A stretch of DNA of 64,000 nucleotides, taken from positions 24,723,001 through 24,787,000 of the forward strand of contig NC_057916.1 in the NCBI RefSeq assembly GCF_018873765.1, read 5' to 3'. The notes below the pieces were generated by a model. The model had not been told where the DNA came from. It saw only the letters and a list, made by a program, of their open reading frames with translations, and ran no database searches. A program made the translations under genes and the position numbers. The DNA is from Telopea speciosissima (taxonomy: Eukaryota; Streptophyta; Magnoliopsida; Proteales; Proteaceae). Position 1 is the stretch's first letter; each line of letters opens with the position of its first letter. Of the stretch, positions 1 to 14,000 are shown piece by piece.

Positions 1-674
1 CTCATTCCAGTCATACTAACATCCAGGAAGAACAAAGAAAGGCAATAAACACATGGAACTAGTAAGAACAAAGTTGAAGACATACAATAAACTTGTTCAG
101 ATAACCAACTTGCACAAATGGTAAAGTCTCATTAATACAACAAAACAACTGAACACTATATTCCCACCACAACATGTGCAGTAAACCCTTTTACAAAAAA
201 AAAAAACACTACTGGAATCTATCTTTCTACCACCTTTCCTTTTCCTTCTATATTTGTTCTGCTATGTTAAGATTTTGCGCATCTACAAGCTCTACATGTT
301 TGAATACGTGTTACTGCCAGTGCAACTAATCTACCCATCATATTATTCCACTACTTAACAGACTGCGATTCCTTTGTTTTTTTCTTATTTCCAGTTGAAG
401 ACTATTTCAAATATATGGAGTCGGGAATTAAGATCTGTAGCAAAAATTACAGAGAGCTAGCTTAATAATTTAAGGAAATACCACTAAAAAAGGTATAGCA
501 TGAGGACAGAAAAATTCTCAAGACCAAAACAAAGGTAAGTAGTAAGTACAGACTTCAAAATGCTAGCATGAATCTGAATTATCAACAAAAGTAAACAAGA
601 CACCTAGCAAAGGAAGATAAACAATAGGCAGATAAAGAGCAGAACGTTTTAGAAGAATTAAAGGAAATTACAAC
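1..674 (-). other. Intron 1 (partial) of the mitoferrin-like gene
   Basis: AT-rich non-coding DNA downstream of the exon-1 donor. On the minus strand the donor GT is at 674-673. I searched for the expected last exon, which should carry the sixth transmembrane helix of a mitochondrial carrier, and found none, so the intron runs past the left edge. No other feature seen. Confidence 0.6.
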
Positions 675-1451
675 CTGGCACTGCAACTGGGTCTTGACAA
701 CATCAAGAGGAGTCGTGACACCAGCAGCCAAAGCCCCAGCAGCTGCTCCTGCAGTGGCATGAACTACCAGGCTCTCATCGCTGGCATTCTCTGGCGATAT
801 CTCCATTAACGCCCGCTTGGCAGCCTCGTATGTCGCAAAATGAACGGCAGTAAACGGGGCATTCATCACAATAGTAGTCCGATATGAAGCGTAAAACGCG
901 CCAAGCCCCTCTTCCCTCATTACTCTCTTAACACAATCTAACACCCCTTTATAAGGACTATCCCTCAACTGTAATCTCTGCTTCACCACATCCATTGGAG
1001 TAAGGACGGCATCACTCCAAACCGTAGCAAAGACCCCAGAGACAGCGTGGGCAGCAGAATTATTGGGGTTCCCTCCAGAGAATAACTCTTTACAGACCTC
1101 GTAGACGGAAAAATAAACAGCATGCGCAGGACCAGCACCAAGACCCATTGCACCGATGCCACGGTAGAGGCCAAGAGGGCCTTCGTGCTTCAAAATGGAG
1201 CCAAGGGCATCTCGGAGACCAACGGTCTTGGCAGGGCAGGCGCCCAGGGCCTGCATACGGGTCTTGAGGGTGTCGACGGGGAACATTGCCATGTGCTCGA
1301 CACAGCCGGCGATGGAACCGGCGATCATGTACTGCCAGAACTCGAGGCCATCATGGGATGAAACGGTGACATCCGGGTGGAGGTAATCAGGGGCTTGAGG
1401 GACCGCACGGAAATCTGAATTCTGGAATTTAGGGGAAGCATCAGTGGCCAT
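675..1451 (-). CDS. Mitoferrin-like mitochondrial carrier, exon 1 (gene incomplete at left edge)
   Basis: Mitochondrial carrier family protein, closest by motif to plant mitoferrins, which import iron across the inner mitochondrial membrane. Exon 1 encodes residues 1-259. The three family signatures are visible: P58-V-D-x-x-K63, P152-M-D-x-x-K157 and P248-L-D-x-x-K253. The segment GPAHAVYF (107-114) and the MNAPF stretch (196-200) are typical of the mitoferrin subgroup. Five of six helices are covered. The start at 1451 gives a short acidic-rich leader as in plant homologues. The open frame continues about 30 codons past residue 259, but a clean donor (CAG|GTTG) follows codon 259 and the extra residues are low-complexity, so I end the exon at 675. 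No frame damage. The final exon is off-window. The iron substrate is inferred from the family, not shown here. Confidence 0.9.
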
Positions 1452-2586
1452 TGGGAGAGATTATGGGACGCTTGGGAGTAGTGGGAGATTGGAGAAGGGC
1501 TAGTGTTTAAAAGAGAGTTTGAATGATAAGGGCTTGGAGTTGGAGATCGCTTTCGGATTGAGTTGAATTGGGTTGTCGCCATACACAATTATTTTTGGGG
1601 AAAAACTTTCGGGCGGCGAAAGATGGAAAGAGATTGTCGGGTCACATCTGAAAGAGATTTACATGAAGAATCAAAGCAATGGTGGTGGACACACAACCCC
1701 AAAAGATGTAGAAGCAGAAGAAATCGATAATAGACAAACAGCAAAGGGTGATTTAGAAGTTTATAGTTGCAGGTAAAAGAAGCTAGGGTTTCTTCTGTCT
1801 CTTACTTTCCCAGGATGCTGGATGATTCTTCCCTTCTGGCTGGCGCAGACACGGAGTAGATTCGTTTAATAACCCAGTTTCCACCCCTTTCACGAAGACG
1901 TCGAACAAGTCCAATTGTCGACTGGTGCAACAACTCAATGAGTCACGAGTCATGACTCATCTATTTAACACACATGCACGTGGACACGAACACCTAGAAA
2001 AAAGAGAGAGAAAATTCAGATTCTACGTGGTGTTTGGTTACTACTACAATTCTATTCCGATTAACATTTATCATATTATGTTTGGGTCGGTCCGGGATTG
2101 CGATCAGACGGTGATCTTTGAGCCACCTTCTGAAGACTGTTTTTTTTTTTTCTTGAAGTGTCCAATAAAACTATAGACAAAGAAGGAAGGGAAACTAGGA
2201 AAACCAATGCCCACTTACCTAAGGTTCAGGCATTGTATATATTAATGACCAACTACCAGAGATTAGTTATTCTCACATTTATGTTAGGCGTAGACCAATA
2301 ACCGTACACCAACCATTGTAGCCCTTCAACAAAGATATGGCTACATAATTTATCAAGGCAAAATCTCTACAAAAAAAAAAAAGTTTATAAAGGCAAAATT
2401 ATTATCACTTCCTTATATTTTTCTACATTTATTTGAATTTTTCTAGTCTAAGTTTTCTAATTCAAAATTCTTAAACATGTTTTAGGAAGCTTTGTTTGGG
2501 TTGGAAAATAATACTGCCCAAGGTGGGGTCCACTCCCCCCTATTAGAGGAATTGAAGGTGATAATTATTTCCACCTAGGCGGGTTA
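1452..2586. other. Upstream region of the mitoferrin-like gene
   Basis: Contains the 5' UTR and promoter of the minus-strand carrier gene, then AT-rich intergenic sequence. Short open frames here have no recognisable protein character. No other feature found. Confidence 0.4.
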
Positions 2587-2772
2587 GGATCATTATCATC
2601 TACAATTCTGATACCCTCCAATTACCTACAATCCCTCACACGGGAGAGAAATGACCACTTACCCACTGCCTTGGGAAGTGTGTCCAAGCAGTGGGTAAGT
2701 GGTCATTTCAGCTCCCATGTGAGGGATTGTAGAGGAATTGGAGGGTGTCAGAATTGTAGGAGATAAAAATTC
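2587..2772. mobile_element. Mutator-type MITE, near-perfect hairpin
   Basis: A 186-bp element that folds back on itself: an arm at about 2598-2672 is the imperfect reverse complement of about 2690-2764, with a loop near 2673-2689. It is flanked by exact 10-bp direct copies of AGGCGGGTTA at 2577-2586 and 2773-2782, read as the target-site duplication. The duplication length (9-11 bp is usual for Mutator elements) and termini beginning with G suggest a MULE-derived MITE. It has no coding capacity. Confidence 0.75.
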
Positions 2773-5018
2773 AGGCGGGTTATCAAGGGAATAATGTTTT
2801 TGTTGATGCCGTTGTTATTGTTACTGAGGGGGATGCCACCGTTAACAGGGAGAACTACACGGCCTGGTGAACAAGACTTGACCATTGACGGGCTGGTTGG
2901 TGTTGATCTTGGTGACAGCTTTGCCGTTATCTCAATTATACTGGTTCAAGAGTTGCAGATCTGGATGGATTTCTGATCTCACTGTTCATTTGTTTTCGCT
3001 TTTGTGTTATAGACACATTTCGAATCCATTGGCCCAAACCTGGACCAACCTAGATTCGAGCTTGCAAGTCCAATCCTTAGATGGGCTGGTGAAACCTTCT
3101 CACGTTTATTGAATAATTGGGCTGACTGGAGCAGGCATAACCCGGAATTCCTTGTCTTCATCCCTGTTCCAATTCCAGCTACGCCCATATGATGGACAAA
3201 GCAATGCGAGAGGAACTGCTCAAATTATTGAAAAAGGGGAGTTGCTTGCTTGGACAGTGTTACCAACATTTGGCTTATTATGAAATATCAATAGGAGTAA
3301 AGATCAGGACACACGCGGTTAAGAGGACTTTAAAGTAGAGGTAGTGGTTGTGAGTTTAGGACCTGTGGTATCCACATGCCTTCTGAGATTGAGAGAAAGG
3401 GATATTTATATATGTCTTGTTGTGTGTATGAGCAAATGAAGATAATGGAAAGAAAGAGACAGAGTGTGTCCTTTCCGATTCCCATTTTTTTCAAAGCTTC
3501 GTTATCCATATAAAGTAATGTGAATAGAGAATGAAGGGAAGCACGCTTGTGTTGCCCACAAGCCATCTCAGTCCTTCCCCCAACTGCTTTTTCCTTTTTG
3601 TTGTCAGTCAGCCTGATCCCTCAATATCACAGAAACATATACCCTTACGCCTCATTGATTTTGATTTTGAGGTAGAAGTGGATTGGAGTCATAGATCCCC
3701 TACCCACACCATTCCTCCTTCAAACTCTTCACCCTTTCCCCATCCCCTTCTAGCAATCATGTTATCTACACTTCAGAATACCCTCCCCATTCCCCCACCC
3801 CAGCCCCACAAGGTCTTTGGATTGAATTGGGCAACCCAAAGTCAAGAAAGTTTGGATTGGTTACTTTGTCAAATTTCGACCACAAATTCAATCATGCACC
3901 TTCACATGTAATAAAATACGCTTCCATGTATGTCAATGCACCCTCTTAATAGATCTAAAATTTTAATATTTTTATTTCGCTACATCCATGATTCCGTTAA
4001 GCTGAAACTTGACATGCAAACAAGAACCTTGGGATCTACCTACCCACACACAAAAAAAAAAATTCAACCCATATAAGATTATGTTGTGCCCACCCATAAA
4101 ACCTTCTCCCGAATAGATAATAATTAATTACTCAATAAAACATGATGTGAATGGCTTAACTACATAGGAAAATGTATTGTTTACTTTGTTCTCATTTTTT
4201 CTAAGCTTCAAAATGTATTGTTTACTTCTTTCTTCTCAGTTTTTCTAAGGTTCATTATAGTTGCAAGTGGACTGAAGTGGAAATTAAACTAAAACAAATA
4301 TAAAATAGAAACTGTCCTGGTCATTATCACATTTTATTGTTAGCTAACTCAAGTCCTACTAGATATAGTAATTAAAGTTTACCTTGGAACCAAGTTTTGG
4401 GATTTAAGGGAAAATATGATAGGTTAGAGATCTATTTGAAAAGTTCAATTGCCATAGTTTTCAACGTTTTAAATTAGTTACAAATTCCTGACTACAAAAA
4501 GTTTCCATTTTCTAATTCCAGCTCAGAAAACTAAATGGTTGAAATCTCCAAGCAGTCCAATTTTATGCAAATCAAAGGTAGTCCACCAATTGGATGGTTC
4601 ACATAAATCTTACAATATAAACCATAAAACTGGGAGTGAATTTTCTTCCATCAAATTTGAAGAGAAAGAGTACAATCAATCTTGAATTACACATTCACTG
4701 AAAAGAATATTACCTAAAGAAGAACAAAAATGACCACATTATCCTCACATTAGCTTTGATCAGATATTGTGACCAGTTAGCTATTGTAACATAGAAAACA
4801 AGCATTTTATGCCAGCAACTATAATGAAAAAGAATTGTAACTGCACTTCCCGTGGATAACTCTAGCTCTGCTTTCTGAAACAGCATGAAGGCTGTTTGAC
4901 CAGAAGGGCAACTTGTGTGAAACCCCTCCCTCAGTCACGTGTCTGGCATTTCTCATCACAGAACTGACATATAAAGCCAACTATATCAAAATGGATTCTT
5001 TATGTTGATGGTCCTCAT
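2773..5018. other. Intergenic, including the 3' UTR side of the ATG27-like gene
   Basis: AT-rich DNA between the MITE and the stop codon of the minus-strand ATG27-like gene. The part just left of 5019 should be its 3' UTR. Short open frames around 2794-3112 and 3531-3911 show no family resemblance I can defend. Confidence 0.4.
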
Positions 5019-8000
5019 TCAGAAGTTGACAGGAGAGTAAGAACTTCGATGGCCTTCTGGAGAAGGTCGTCTAAATTTCCTTAACAAAGATCCAAGTAAG
5101 CTCTGAAAGAAAAGGGGGAACAAAAACACAGAATTGTCAGCAAATTATAGAGACTGCAGCAGAAGCCATCATAAACATGTGCATAAGAAACTGCTCAAAA
5201 GGAGCAGGAATTCATAGCAGCAGTTTTTATCTATCCTGCCGTGTAGTCAGACTTTATTTTATCCTTATTTTTTTATTTTTTTTAAAACCTGCCCACCACC
5301 AATGGCTCCACAACTGCCATGTACATCCTCTAAAAAAATCCAAAGGAAAGACTATGCAATAGGTTTTTCTTCTCTATCGTAAGAAACCCTAGGCAGGAGA
5401 ATCTTGGAACATGAGAGTGTGCACACAGAGGGCAGAAAATAATTTTTTAGTATAAAAGAATTCAAATTTTTGCAACTGGTTTCTGAATCTGTTTAACCTG
5501 AAGAAAATGCAGTGACACGTGATGTAGCATAAAAGTCGATCAAAGTCAGGCCAGATCAAACTGAACACAATTAACAAAAGGCATTCACATTGTAAAAAAT
5601 CCCAATTAGTATTTATCACGTGTCTTAACAACCCCAAATGAATCTGCTGGAAGGAGTTATACTAAGGTAGCAGCAGTGACTATTGCTAGTGATGGTTAAG
5701 ATGGAAAAGTTGCAGCCATACTCAAAGGTACAAGAAGCAACCATGCTGGTCTGAATTGATATGAAAAAGCAACTAATATCACTCTGAACAGTTTTTGTAT
5801 GTTATTTGTTCTAGTTAATGCTAAGGATGAATAAAGTAACATCTCTTAAACTGGCAAATTGAGCCCTATGATCCACAGAGGGCTACAATCTTCTTTTTAG
5901 TATCTTACAAAGGTATGTATGATAAGTAAAAAAGCCTTAGTATTCTTTGTACACATTGAGAATAGTTCATTGAAAACCTGAAGCACCACTTCTGGACAGG
6001 TAGCAGTGATATAAGAAAATAACAAAAATCTCGATGAGAGTTTCCACCTCAAGAATTGTTTCTTTTAACATTTCTGCAAGTTTTGACAAGTTTGTGTATC
6101 CTGTAGTTCCCCTGGTACTGTTCCCTTGCACATTCGTGCACATCAGCTTAATTACTCAAAATAACAAAACAAGTCCAAAGTCCCTCACTTCATAAGCCGT
6201 TTATTCTGTGGAAATCCTAACCAAAACTGCAAATATTGGAGACACAAAACCATAGGTCTGTAGCTCTCCCTAGAACCTAGGTCCTAGTTCCTACAGCATA
6301 AGATTGACACAAGTCCACTCATGTTCAAGCTATGTCCCCATACAACACGAAAGTAAACTTTAAATGGTAGATGGAAGTCATACCTGCATCCTTTGTGGTA
6401 AACTAAGCCAAAACTCCAGGTTTGGGATAACCTGACAAAAGGACAATTAAGCATTTAAAAGTTAGTAACCAAAACCGAAAACTGTATTTCGAACAAAATG
6501 GTACTTGTTAAGCAATAATGTGAGGGGGGAGTCTCACAGTCCTTGTTAAGTCATGAGAGAGGTGTTAGACGTTGAGTTATTGTCTTCCTCCAAGTCATTG
6601 AGTCATTGTTGCTTACTTTAAGTCATCTTTGTCTTTACTTGTAATTAGACTCTTAGTAGGTTTCCTACTCTTGGTAGGTTTTCTAAATATAATAAATATT
6701 GTGGGACTAGACCATGGTAGAAAAAATTCTGGCTCCTATCCTGGCTCTAGAATTCCCTTCTTCTTCTTCTTCATCGTTTTCTCTCCTTTCTCCTTCTCAC
6801 TTGTGCAGGTACTGGTTTTCAGGTTCTCATACTGTTACATGGTACCAGAGCCACTTTAAATCAGTACCTACCATTACTTCTCTGTTTTGAAAGACCTTTT
6901 AGGAGTTTGCTTCTTGTGGGTTGCAGCATCCTATGTTGTTGTATATTCTATGAACCCTGCTTGAGTAAAACATGAAAACTAGGGTTTCCTTTTCTGTTTT
7001 CATCCTCCTACTGATTGCATCTTGCGTGGATCTTCTACAACAAGAATCTAAACTGAAGGCATAGATTAACATCATAAATATGGAGTACATTACCTGCATA
7101 TTTCATCTCTCAAGGATTCTACACTAGCGGCTCACATAATCTGCAATTTTCTGGTCTATTTTCAATCTGGCGGATGTCCTGTTTTTTGGGCAGTTTTGGC
7201 AGCAGCAATATCTACGCCTGTTGAGGATTTGACAATCAGACCCTAATAATATTTTAGGGCATTATTTCCCACCCTGGTAAGGTCCTTCGACATTAATTTG
7301 AGGCTGATCCAAGCCTCTGATTCTCTGTGGTGAGAAATCTCCTCAAATCTGAGATTTTGATCTCAGATTCTGGTTTTCTAATTCTCATCTCTTAATCTGC
7401 TGGTGAATCATTGCTATATTGTGGGGTTTTTAAATACTGTTAATATACTATATCTGACCAGAATTTGAGCACCATCAAAGTTGTTGACTTACTTCTATTG
7501 AACTGATATTTCTGGCCAGAATTGACTATTGTATTGGTGGTATTCCTCTTTACATTCTTATCAACCTTGGATTGCTGTGACTTTTATTGTTTAGTACTTT
7601 CATTAAGATATTGTTGCTGGTTACTCCTTCATATACATAATGGGTGATTCAAAACCTCTAGTGGACTCCTTCAATGTCCAGATTACTTTTGTCAAGCTTA
7701 ATGGTGCATCCAACTATCTTCTCTGGGCACACACAGTCAAAGTTTATATTACTGCCAAATGGAAGATGAAATATCTAACTACGCCACCACCTGCTATGAA
7801 TTCTGCTGAGCATAAGGAATGGACAATGGAAAATGCCACGGTACTTAGTTGGCTGCCAACATAACATTTCATACCAAAGCCAAGGGTGTCTGGGATGATC
7901 TCAAGGAAAACTATTCTCAAGATAAAAATATGTCCAGAGTATATGATTTATTTGAGAAATTCTTCTCCTTTAAACAGAATGGCAAATCTGTTGGCGACTA

Positions 8001-11000
8001 TTGCAGTTCTCTAAAAGGTATGTGGGAGGAACTTAATGTGTACCAACCTCTTTCTACTAATATTGAAGTTCTGAAATCTCAACTTGTTGAATTCCTCGTT
8101 GTTAAATTTTTGTCTAGATTAGACTCTGATCTTCAGCCTATCAAATGCCAAATCCTTGCAGGAGAGAAAATCCCATCCATGAATGAAGCATTTCGTTGGG
8201 TTCAACGTATTGTGTCCTCCTCCTTCACCAAATCTGAATCCTCCTCTTCTAAGGATAATTCAGCCCTTGTTTCAAATAATGGAGGTCGTGGCCATGGTGC
8301 TGGTTTTCCTAGCAGAGGTCAATGTTCCGGGGGAGGCCGAGGCTGTGGTGGTGGTCGTGGCAGAGGACAGCCACCGGATCAAGGCATGCATCAGTGTACC
8401 TACTGTAGAAAGTTGAATCATATTGTTGATACATGTTGGGCAAAGCATGGTAAACCCGAGTGGGCTCAACAACTATCTCCTAACACTATTACTTTTGATT
8501 AGAGTTCTATTGTGGTGTCATCCTCTGACGCCAACCTTGCTTCTACATCTGGAGGTAGTCAGCATGTCTCTCTATTATGAGATGAATTAAATCAGTTAAG
8601 TGTATTCAGTAAATTGAGACATCTGCATCTACATCCACTGCTACTAATTGCTCACTCAAGTACTGGCACATTTCTTACCTCCTCTTCCACCTCACAATAG
8701 GTCATTGACTCTGGTGCCACCTCTCATATGACTGGTAAATAATGTATTTTCCTCTATTCAGAAGATTAATCACCCTTCTAGAGTCATACTTGCTAATGGC
8801 TCTTCTACTCATGCTTCTTCTTCTGGTTGTGTCTTTTTACCTTATCTTCCTACGTTAAACTTTGTTCTTCATATTCCAAACTTACCTTTAAATCTTTTCT
8901 CTGATAGTCAATTGACTAAATCATTTCATTGTTCAGTTACCTTCAATCCTAATTTATTTTTTTCAAAATCTCCAGACAAAGAACACGATTGGTGGAGGGC
9001 GTGAGAAGAATAGCCTCTATTACTTTGATGGTGTCACTCCTACAATTGCTTTTGCTACTTCCAATGTGTCGTCTCCTCTTCAGTGGCTTTACCGGTTGGG
9101 ACATCTTTTCTTTCCAAACTCCAACATACGGTCCCCAGTTGAAAGACTATCTCTCGACTTGAGTGTGAAGCGCGTGAGCTTGGAAAGTATCATCGTACCT
9201 TGTTCCCTTCTTGTAATGTCTCTCAAAGTTTGTCTTTGTTTTCTTTAGTTCATTCTGATGTGTAAGGTCCGTGTAGTGTCAAGAGTCGACATAGGGCTTC
9301 TCGTGGATATGCCCGATTCTCAAACTATTTCTTTAATATATAAATTTGAATTCATTCAATTTGTCTTTAACTAGTTTGCTCACTTAATTACTTATAAGTA
9401 GAGCAACAGCAGCGTTCGGATCTGATCTATCTACTCGGCAATTCATCCGGTGATTTCACAGTCGCCAAAGAAGCCCCAAGAAAAATTTCAATGAGATCCA
9501 TGGAGCAATTCTTAGCTAGCAAGCACTAGCTCCCAGTGCGACTTCATAAAAAGTTTGGTTTCTTCTATTTTGCTACCTTTGTTTATGACATTCAAATGAC
9601 ATGGTTATATCTATTAAAGGATCAATCTGAATTTTTATCTATTTTCAAGGAATCTTATCATGAAATAAAGAATCAGATTGGTGTTCAAATTAAAGTTTTT
9701 TGTTCTAATGATGCTTTAGAATATGCCCAACAAGAGATATCTGCATTTTGTTCTAATCATGGCATGATACATCAAACTATTTGTACATATACTCCCCAGT
9801 AGAATGGTGTTACTGAGCGGCAAAAATTGGCATAATCGCATGCCATCTATTGTCCTTGACAATCAATCTCCCTTTTGTGGTCTTTCCCCAATCTTCTCTG
9901 TTTGGTTTACCACTTGTACATGCTTTGTTCACAACCTTCGCCTAGTCTTGACAAATTATCTCCACGTGCTACCAAGTATGTGTTTCTCAAGTATGCTCGC
10001 ACCTCAAAAAGGTTATCGGTTTTATGATCTTATCACGTGTCAGCAATTTGTCAGAGTTGATATTACATTTTTTGAAACTACAACATACTTTTCTATTGAG
10101 AGTCATAGGTAAGATACTGATCTTCTTAGTCTTCCAAATATTCCTCTTACCAACTCTACTACTCCTAAGAAATTGTAGGTATACAAACGTCATCCCAAGT
10201 CGACTACAACAGTCCCTGGTGATCCTTCGTTACCGCCCTCCATCTGACCCTTTGCCTAGGGATTCTTCCTCTACTGACTTGCCAATCGCTCTTCGTAAAG
10301 GTATTTGATCTTGTACTCAGAAATCTAATATTGCTTATCTTATTTCTAAATTTGTTAAAGTTTCTCACTTTCCACCTTTTCTTCGCAACTTTGCTTTGTC
10401 TTTATCTACTGCATTTGTGCCCACTAAGTACCAGGAAGCATTGTCGCATCCTGGCTGGAAGAATGATATGGATAGAAATGGATGCCTTGTTGGATTGTCA
10501 AACATGGTCTCCTACCGACTTACCCCTAAGAAAAGAGCTTATGCAATGTCATTGGGTGTACACTGTCAAGTATCTCTCAGAAGGTTCCGTTGAGCGTCTG
10601 AAAACTCGCTTAGTTGCCAAAGGCTACACTCAAACTAATGGAGTCAACTACTTTGAGACTTTTCTCCAATGGCCCATCTTAACAATGTTTGTTTTCTTAT
10701 ATCCTTGGTTGTTAATCTTGACTGGTCTCTATTTCAACTTGATATCAAAAAATGCTTTTCTTTATGGTGATCTTGAGGAGGTGTATATGGAGTAACCTCT
10801 TGGGTATATTTCTCAGGGGGAAAATGCATTAAAGGCTTGTCGTCTTCACAAGGTTATTTATGGGTTGAAACAGTCCCCTCATGTTGGTTTGACAAATTCA
10901 GTAAGGTCATACATGGTTATAGGTCCATTCAGTGCTTCTCCAGTCATTTTGTATTTGTTTGTCAACATAGCAATTAGAATTAAAGATTGCAAGAGAACAA

Positions 11001-14000
11001 ATGAAGAAGATAAGAGGAGAAGGGAGAAGGAGAAAAAGAAGATGAAGAGAAGGAGAAGAGAAGTTGGCGGTAGAAGTGTGTGGAAGAGAATAGACTTCTC
11101 TCCCATATATTGATTCACTTAGCCAACAAAAGGAGAACTTACATATGTGCCCCCCCATACTAACATAATATAGTAAAGGGAGATAAAAAGGTAAAAAAGT
11201 AAAAACACCATACAACATAATGTACCAATACCCAAATTACCCTTATTACATGAACTCTAACACTACCCTCAAGCTGGAGAATAAATGTCATACATTCCCA
11301 GCTTGTATAGAAGGGTACTAAACCGGTAAGGAATGACCCTTTGGTGAAGATGTCAGCCAACTGATCACCAGTCCTAACAAAAGGGGTACATGTGTAGCCT
11401 GAGTCAATCTTTTCTTTGATGAAATGTCGGTCTACCTCAATGTGCTTGGTACCGTCATGTTGCACAAGGTTGTGAGCTATACTTATAGTACTCTTGTTAT
11501 CAACTATCACAATACAGTCTCATAGGTGCCTCAGTATCAACCCCAACTCTTGGAACAACCTTCTCAACCAAAGGAGTTCACAAACTCCATGAGCCATAGC
11601 CCTAAACTCTACCTCTGCACTAGATCGGGCCACCATAGGCTGTTTTTTGCTCCTCCATGTTACCAAGTTACCACTCACAAGTGGACAATAGCCTAATGTA
11701 AACCGCCTGTCAGAAACTGAACCAGCCCAATCAATATTAGTGTAATCCTCTATCCTTAAGTGGTTGTGCTTGGCATATAATAGTCCTTTCGTTGGGGAGG
11801 ACTTCAAGTATCTGAGGATGCGATAAACAGCATCCAAGTGCCCACTCTTAGGGGCAAGCATAAATTGGCTCACCACTCTAGCTGCATATGTGATGTCTGG
11901 GTGAGTCAAAGAGAGGTAGATCAGCTTCCCACTAGTCTCCGGTATTGCCCTGCATCAATAAGTGATGAACCACAATATTCTCCAAGACCGTGATTTTGTT
12001 CAATAGGAGAGTGTGTTGGTTTGCAACCCAACACCCCTGTCTCTTTCAACAAGTCCAGCACAAACTTCCTTTGACAAATATTTACTCCCTTCTTTGATCT
12101 TGGCACTTCAATCCCTAAGAAGTACTTCAAGGGTCTAAGGTCCTTAATCTCGAATTGTTGGGCCATGTAGGACTTCAGTCTACTTATCTCAACCCTGTCA
12201 TTTCCAGTTACAACAATGTCATCCACATAAATGTGGTGGTACCATTACCTCGCCAAGTAATAAAATGTGGTCAGCTTGACTCTGGGAATACCCATTCTTC
12301 ATAATGGCCTGTTTGAACCTCTCAAACAAAGCCTTTGGGGACTATTTGAGGCCATAAAGTGCCTTCTTGAGGAGACACACTTTCCCTTCCGCTAAAGGGA
12401 ACTTGAAACCAGGTGGTAGTTGCATTTACACTTCCTCTTCTAAGTTACCATGGAGGAAAGCATTATTCACATCCAACTGATAGAATGGCCAGTTTCCATT
12501 AGCCGCCAATGATTAGAGAACTCTTATCGAGTTGTGCTTAGCCACAGAGGCAAATGTCTCTTGATAATCTATCCCATACACCTGACTATACCCTTTGGCC
12601 ACCAACCTGACCTTATATCTCTCAACAACACCATCTGATCGATAAATGATTGTGTAGACCCATCTACACCCAACTAGAACTCTCCACCTAGGAAGATCAA
12701 CCAACTTTCGAGTACAATTCTTCTCAAGTGCCGACATTTCCTCAAACATGGCTTCCTTCTACTTTGGGTCAGACATGCCGTCAGTGACATTCTTGGGAAT
12801 GGAAGAAGATGAAAGGGAAGCAGAAAAAGCAACACTTGTAGGAGAGATAGCATCATAGGAAACGAACTGGGCTATGGGATTAATGCAAGCTCTCTTCACT
12901 TTCAACTAGCAATGGGAAAATCTAACTCAAAAGGAGGAAGAATGTTACTTGATTGAAGAGGGTGTATCTCAGGATGTGGATCCAAAGAGGATTCTTGGCA
13001 GGTCTTTTTTCCCTTACTTTTGTACACCAATAACTCCTTCTCATTACCAGAACCAACACCTAAATGACCACTAGTATCAACAACATCCACTTCTTTGTGT
13101 TTCCCACTATCAAGCATAAATGGATGAATAGGTAATGGAAGAGGAAAATGAGTGATATCAACAACCTATTCACTTCCATTATTCCCCCCAGAAAAGGATG
13201 TTGATGAGGAGTAAAGATAGGAACAGATTAGAAGAAGGTAACATCTTTGGAGAGAAGTCACCTTTTGGAAGAGGGATGATAGCAGTTATACCCTTTAGTA
13301 GAGGAGGAATACCCAAGAAATAGGCATTTGAGGGACTTGGGGTCCAATTTAGTCTGCAAACTTATTAACATGGATATAACAGACACACCCAAACACCTTG
13401 GGGGGAAGAGAGAAGGCATAAGTCTGAGGAGACAAGGTTTTTAAAGAGGATTTGGAACCAAGGAGTTTAGCGGGCATGAGGTTGATTAAGAAAGCAACAA
13501 AAAAAGGGGCATCCGACCAAAAGGTCTTTAGGACATGAATGCCAAATAGTAGACTCCTAGTGACTTCCAACAAGTAGCGCTTTTTCCTCCCAGCTACCCC
13601 ATTCTATTGGGGTGTATCAACACAAGCAAGCTGATGGACAATGCCATTATCGGTAAAAAAAAAAATTGGAATCCACCATACATGTATTCCCCCCTCTATC
13701 AGAACAAACAATTTTGATTTTATTTTTAAATTGAGTACAAATCATATGATAAAAATCTTTGAAGACATCATAAACATCACTCTTATGCTTCATCGGATAA
13801 GTCCAAAAGGACCAAATCACTCTTATGCTTCATCAGATAAGTCCAGAAGGACCAGGAATAATCATCAACAAATGACACAAACTAACGATAACTAAACAAG
13901 GAAGTAATGGGGGAAGGTCCCAAACACCAGAATGCACAATGTGAAACCTCTACCACGCAAATCTCTATGAGAGCTAGAAGTAAGAGCAGACCACTCAAGA

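Larger units (their letters stand above)
6519..10972 (+). mobile_element. Degenerate forward Ty1/copia element A, 3' end missing
   Basis: Starts with an LTR (6519-6839), followed by a primer-binding site, an untranslated leader, gag (7640-8502) and protease-integrase-RT remnants. It stops inside reverse transcriptase at 10972, exactly where the LTR of a reverse-oriented copia element begins. No 3' LTR of this element is found. The domain order protease, integrase, RT places it in Ty1/copia. It sits in intron 9 of the ATG27-like gene, antisense to it. Confidence 0.85.

Noticed and set aside
1573..1776. Open frame upstream of the mitoferrin-like gene
   Set aside because: Lies in the likely promoter region on the opposite strand, short, no family resemblance.
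2794..3112. Overlapping open frames near 2.8-3.1 kb, faintly like a copia gag segment (RENYTAW-like)
   Set aside because: The resemblance is a few residues, with frequent stops and no adjacent pol, LTR or zinc knuckle.
3531..3911. 126-codon open frame
   Set aside because: Low-complexity Ser/Pro/His composition, no family features, no splice context. Likely chance.
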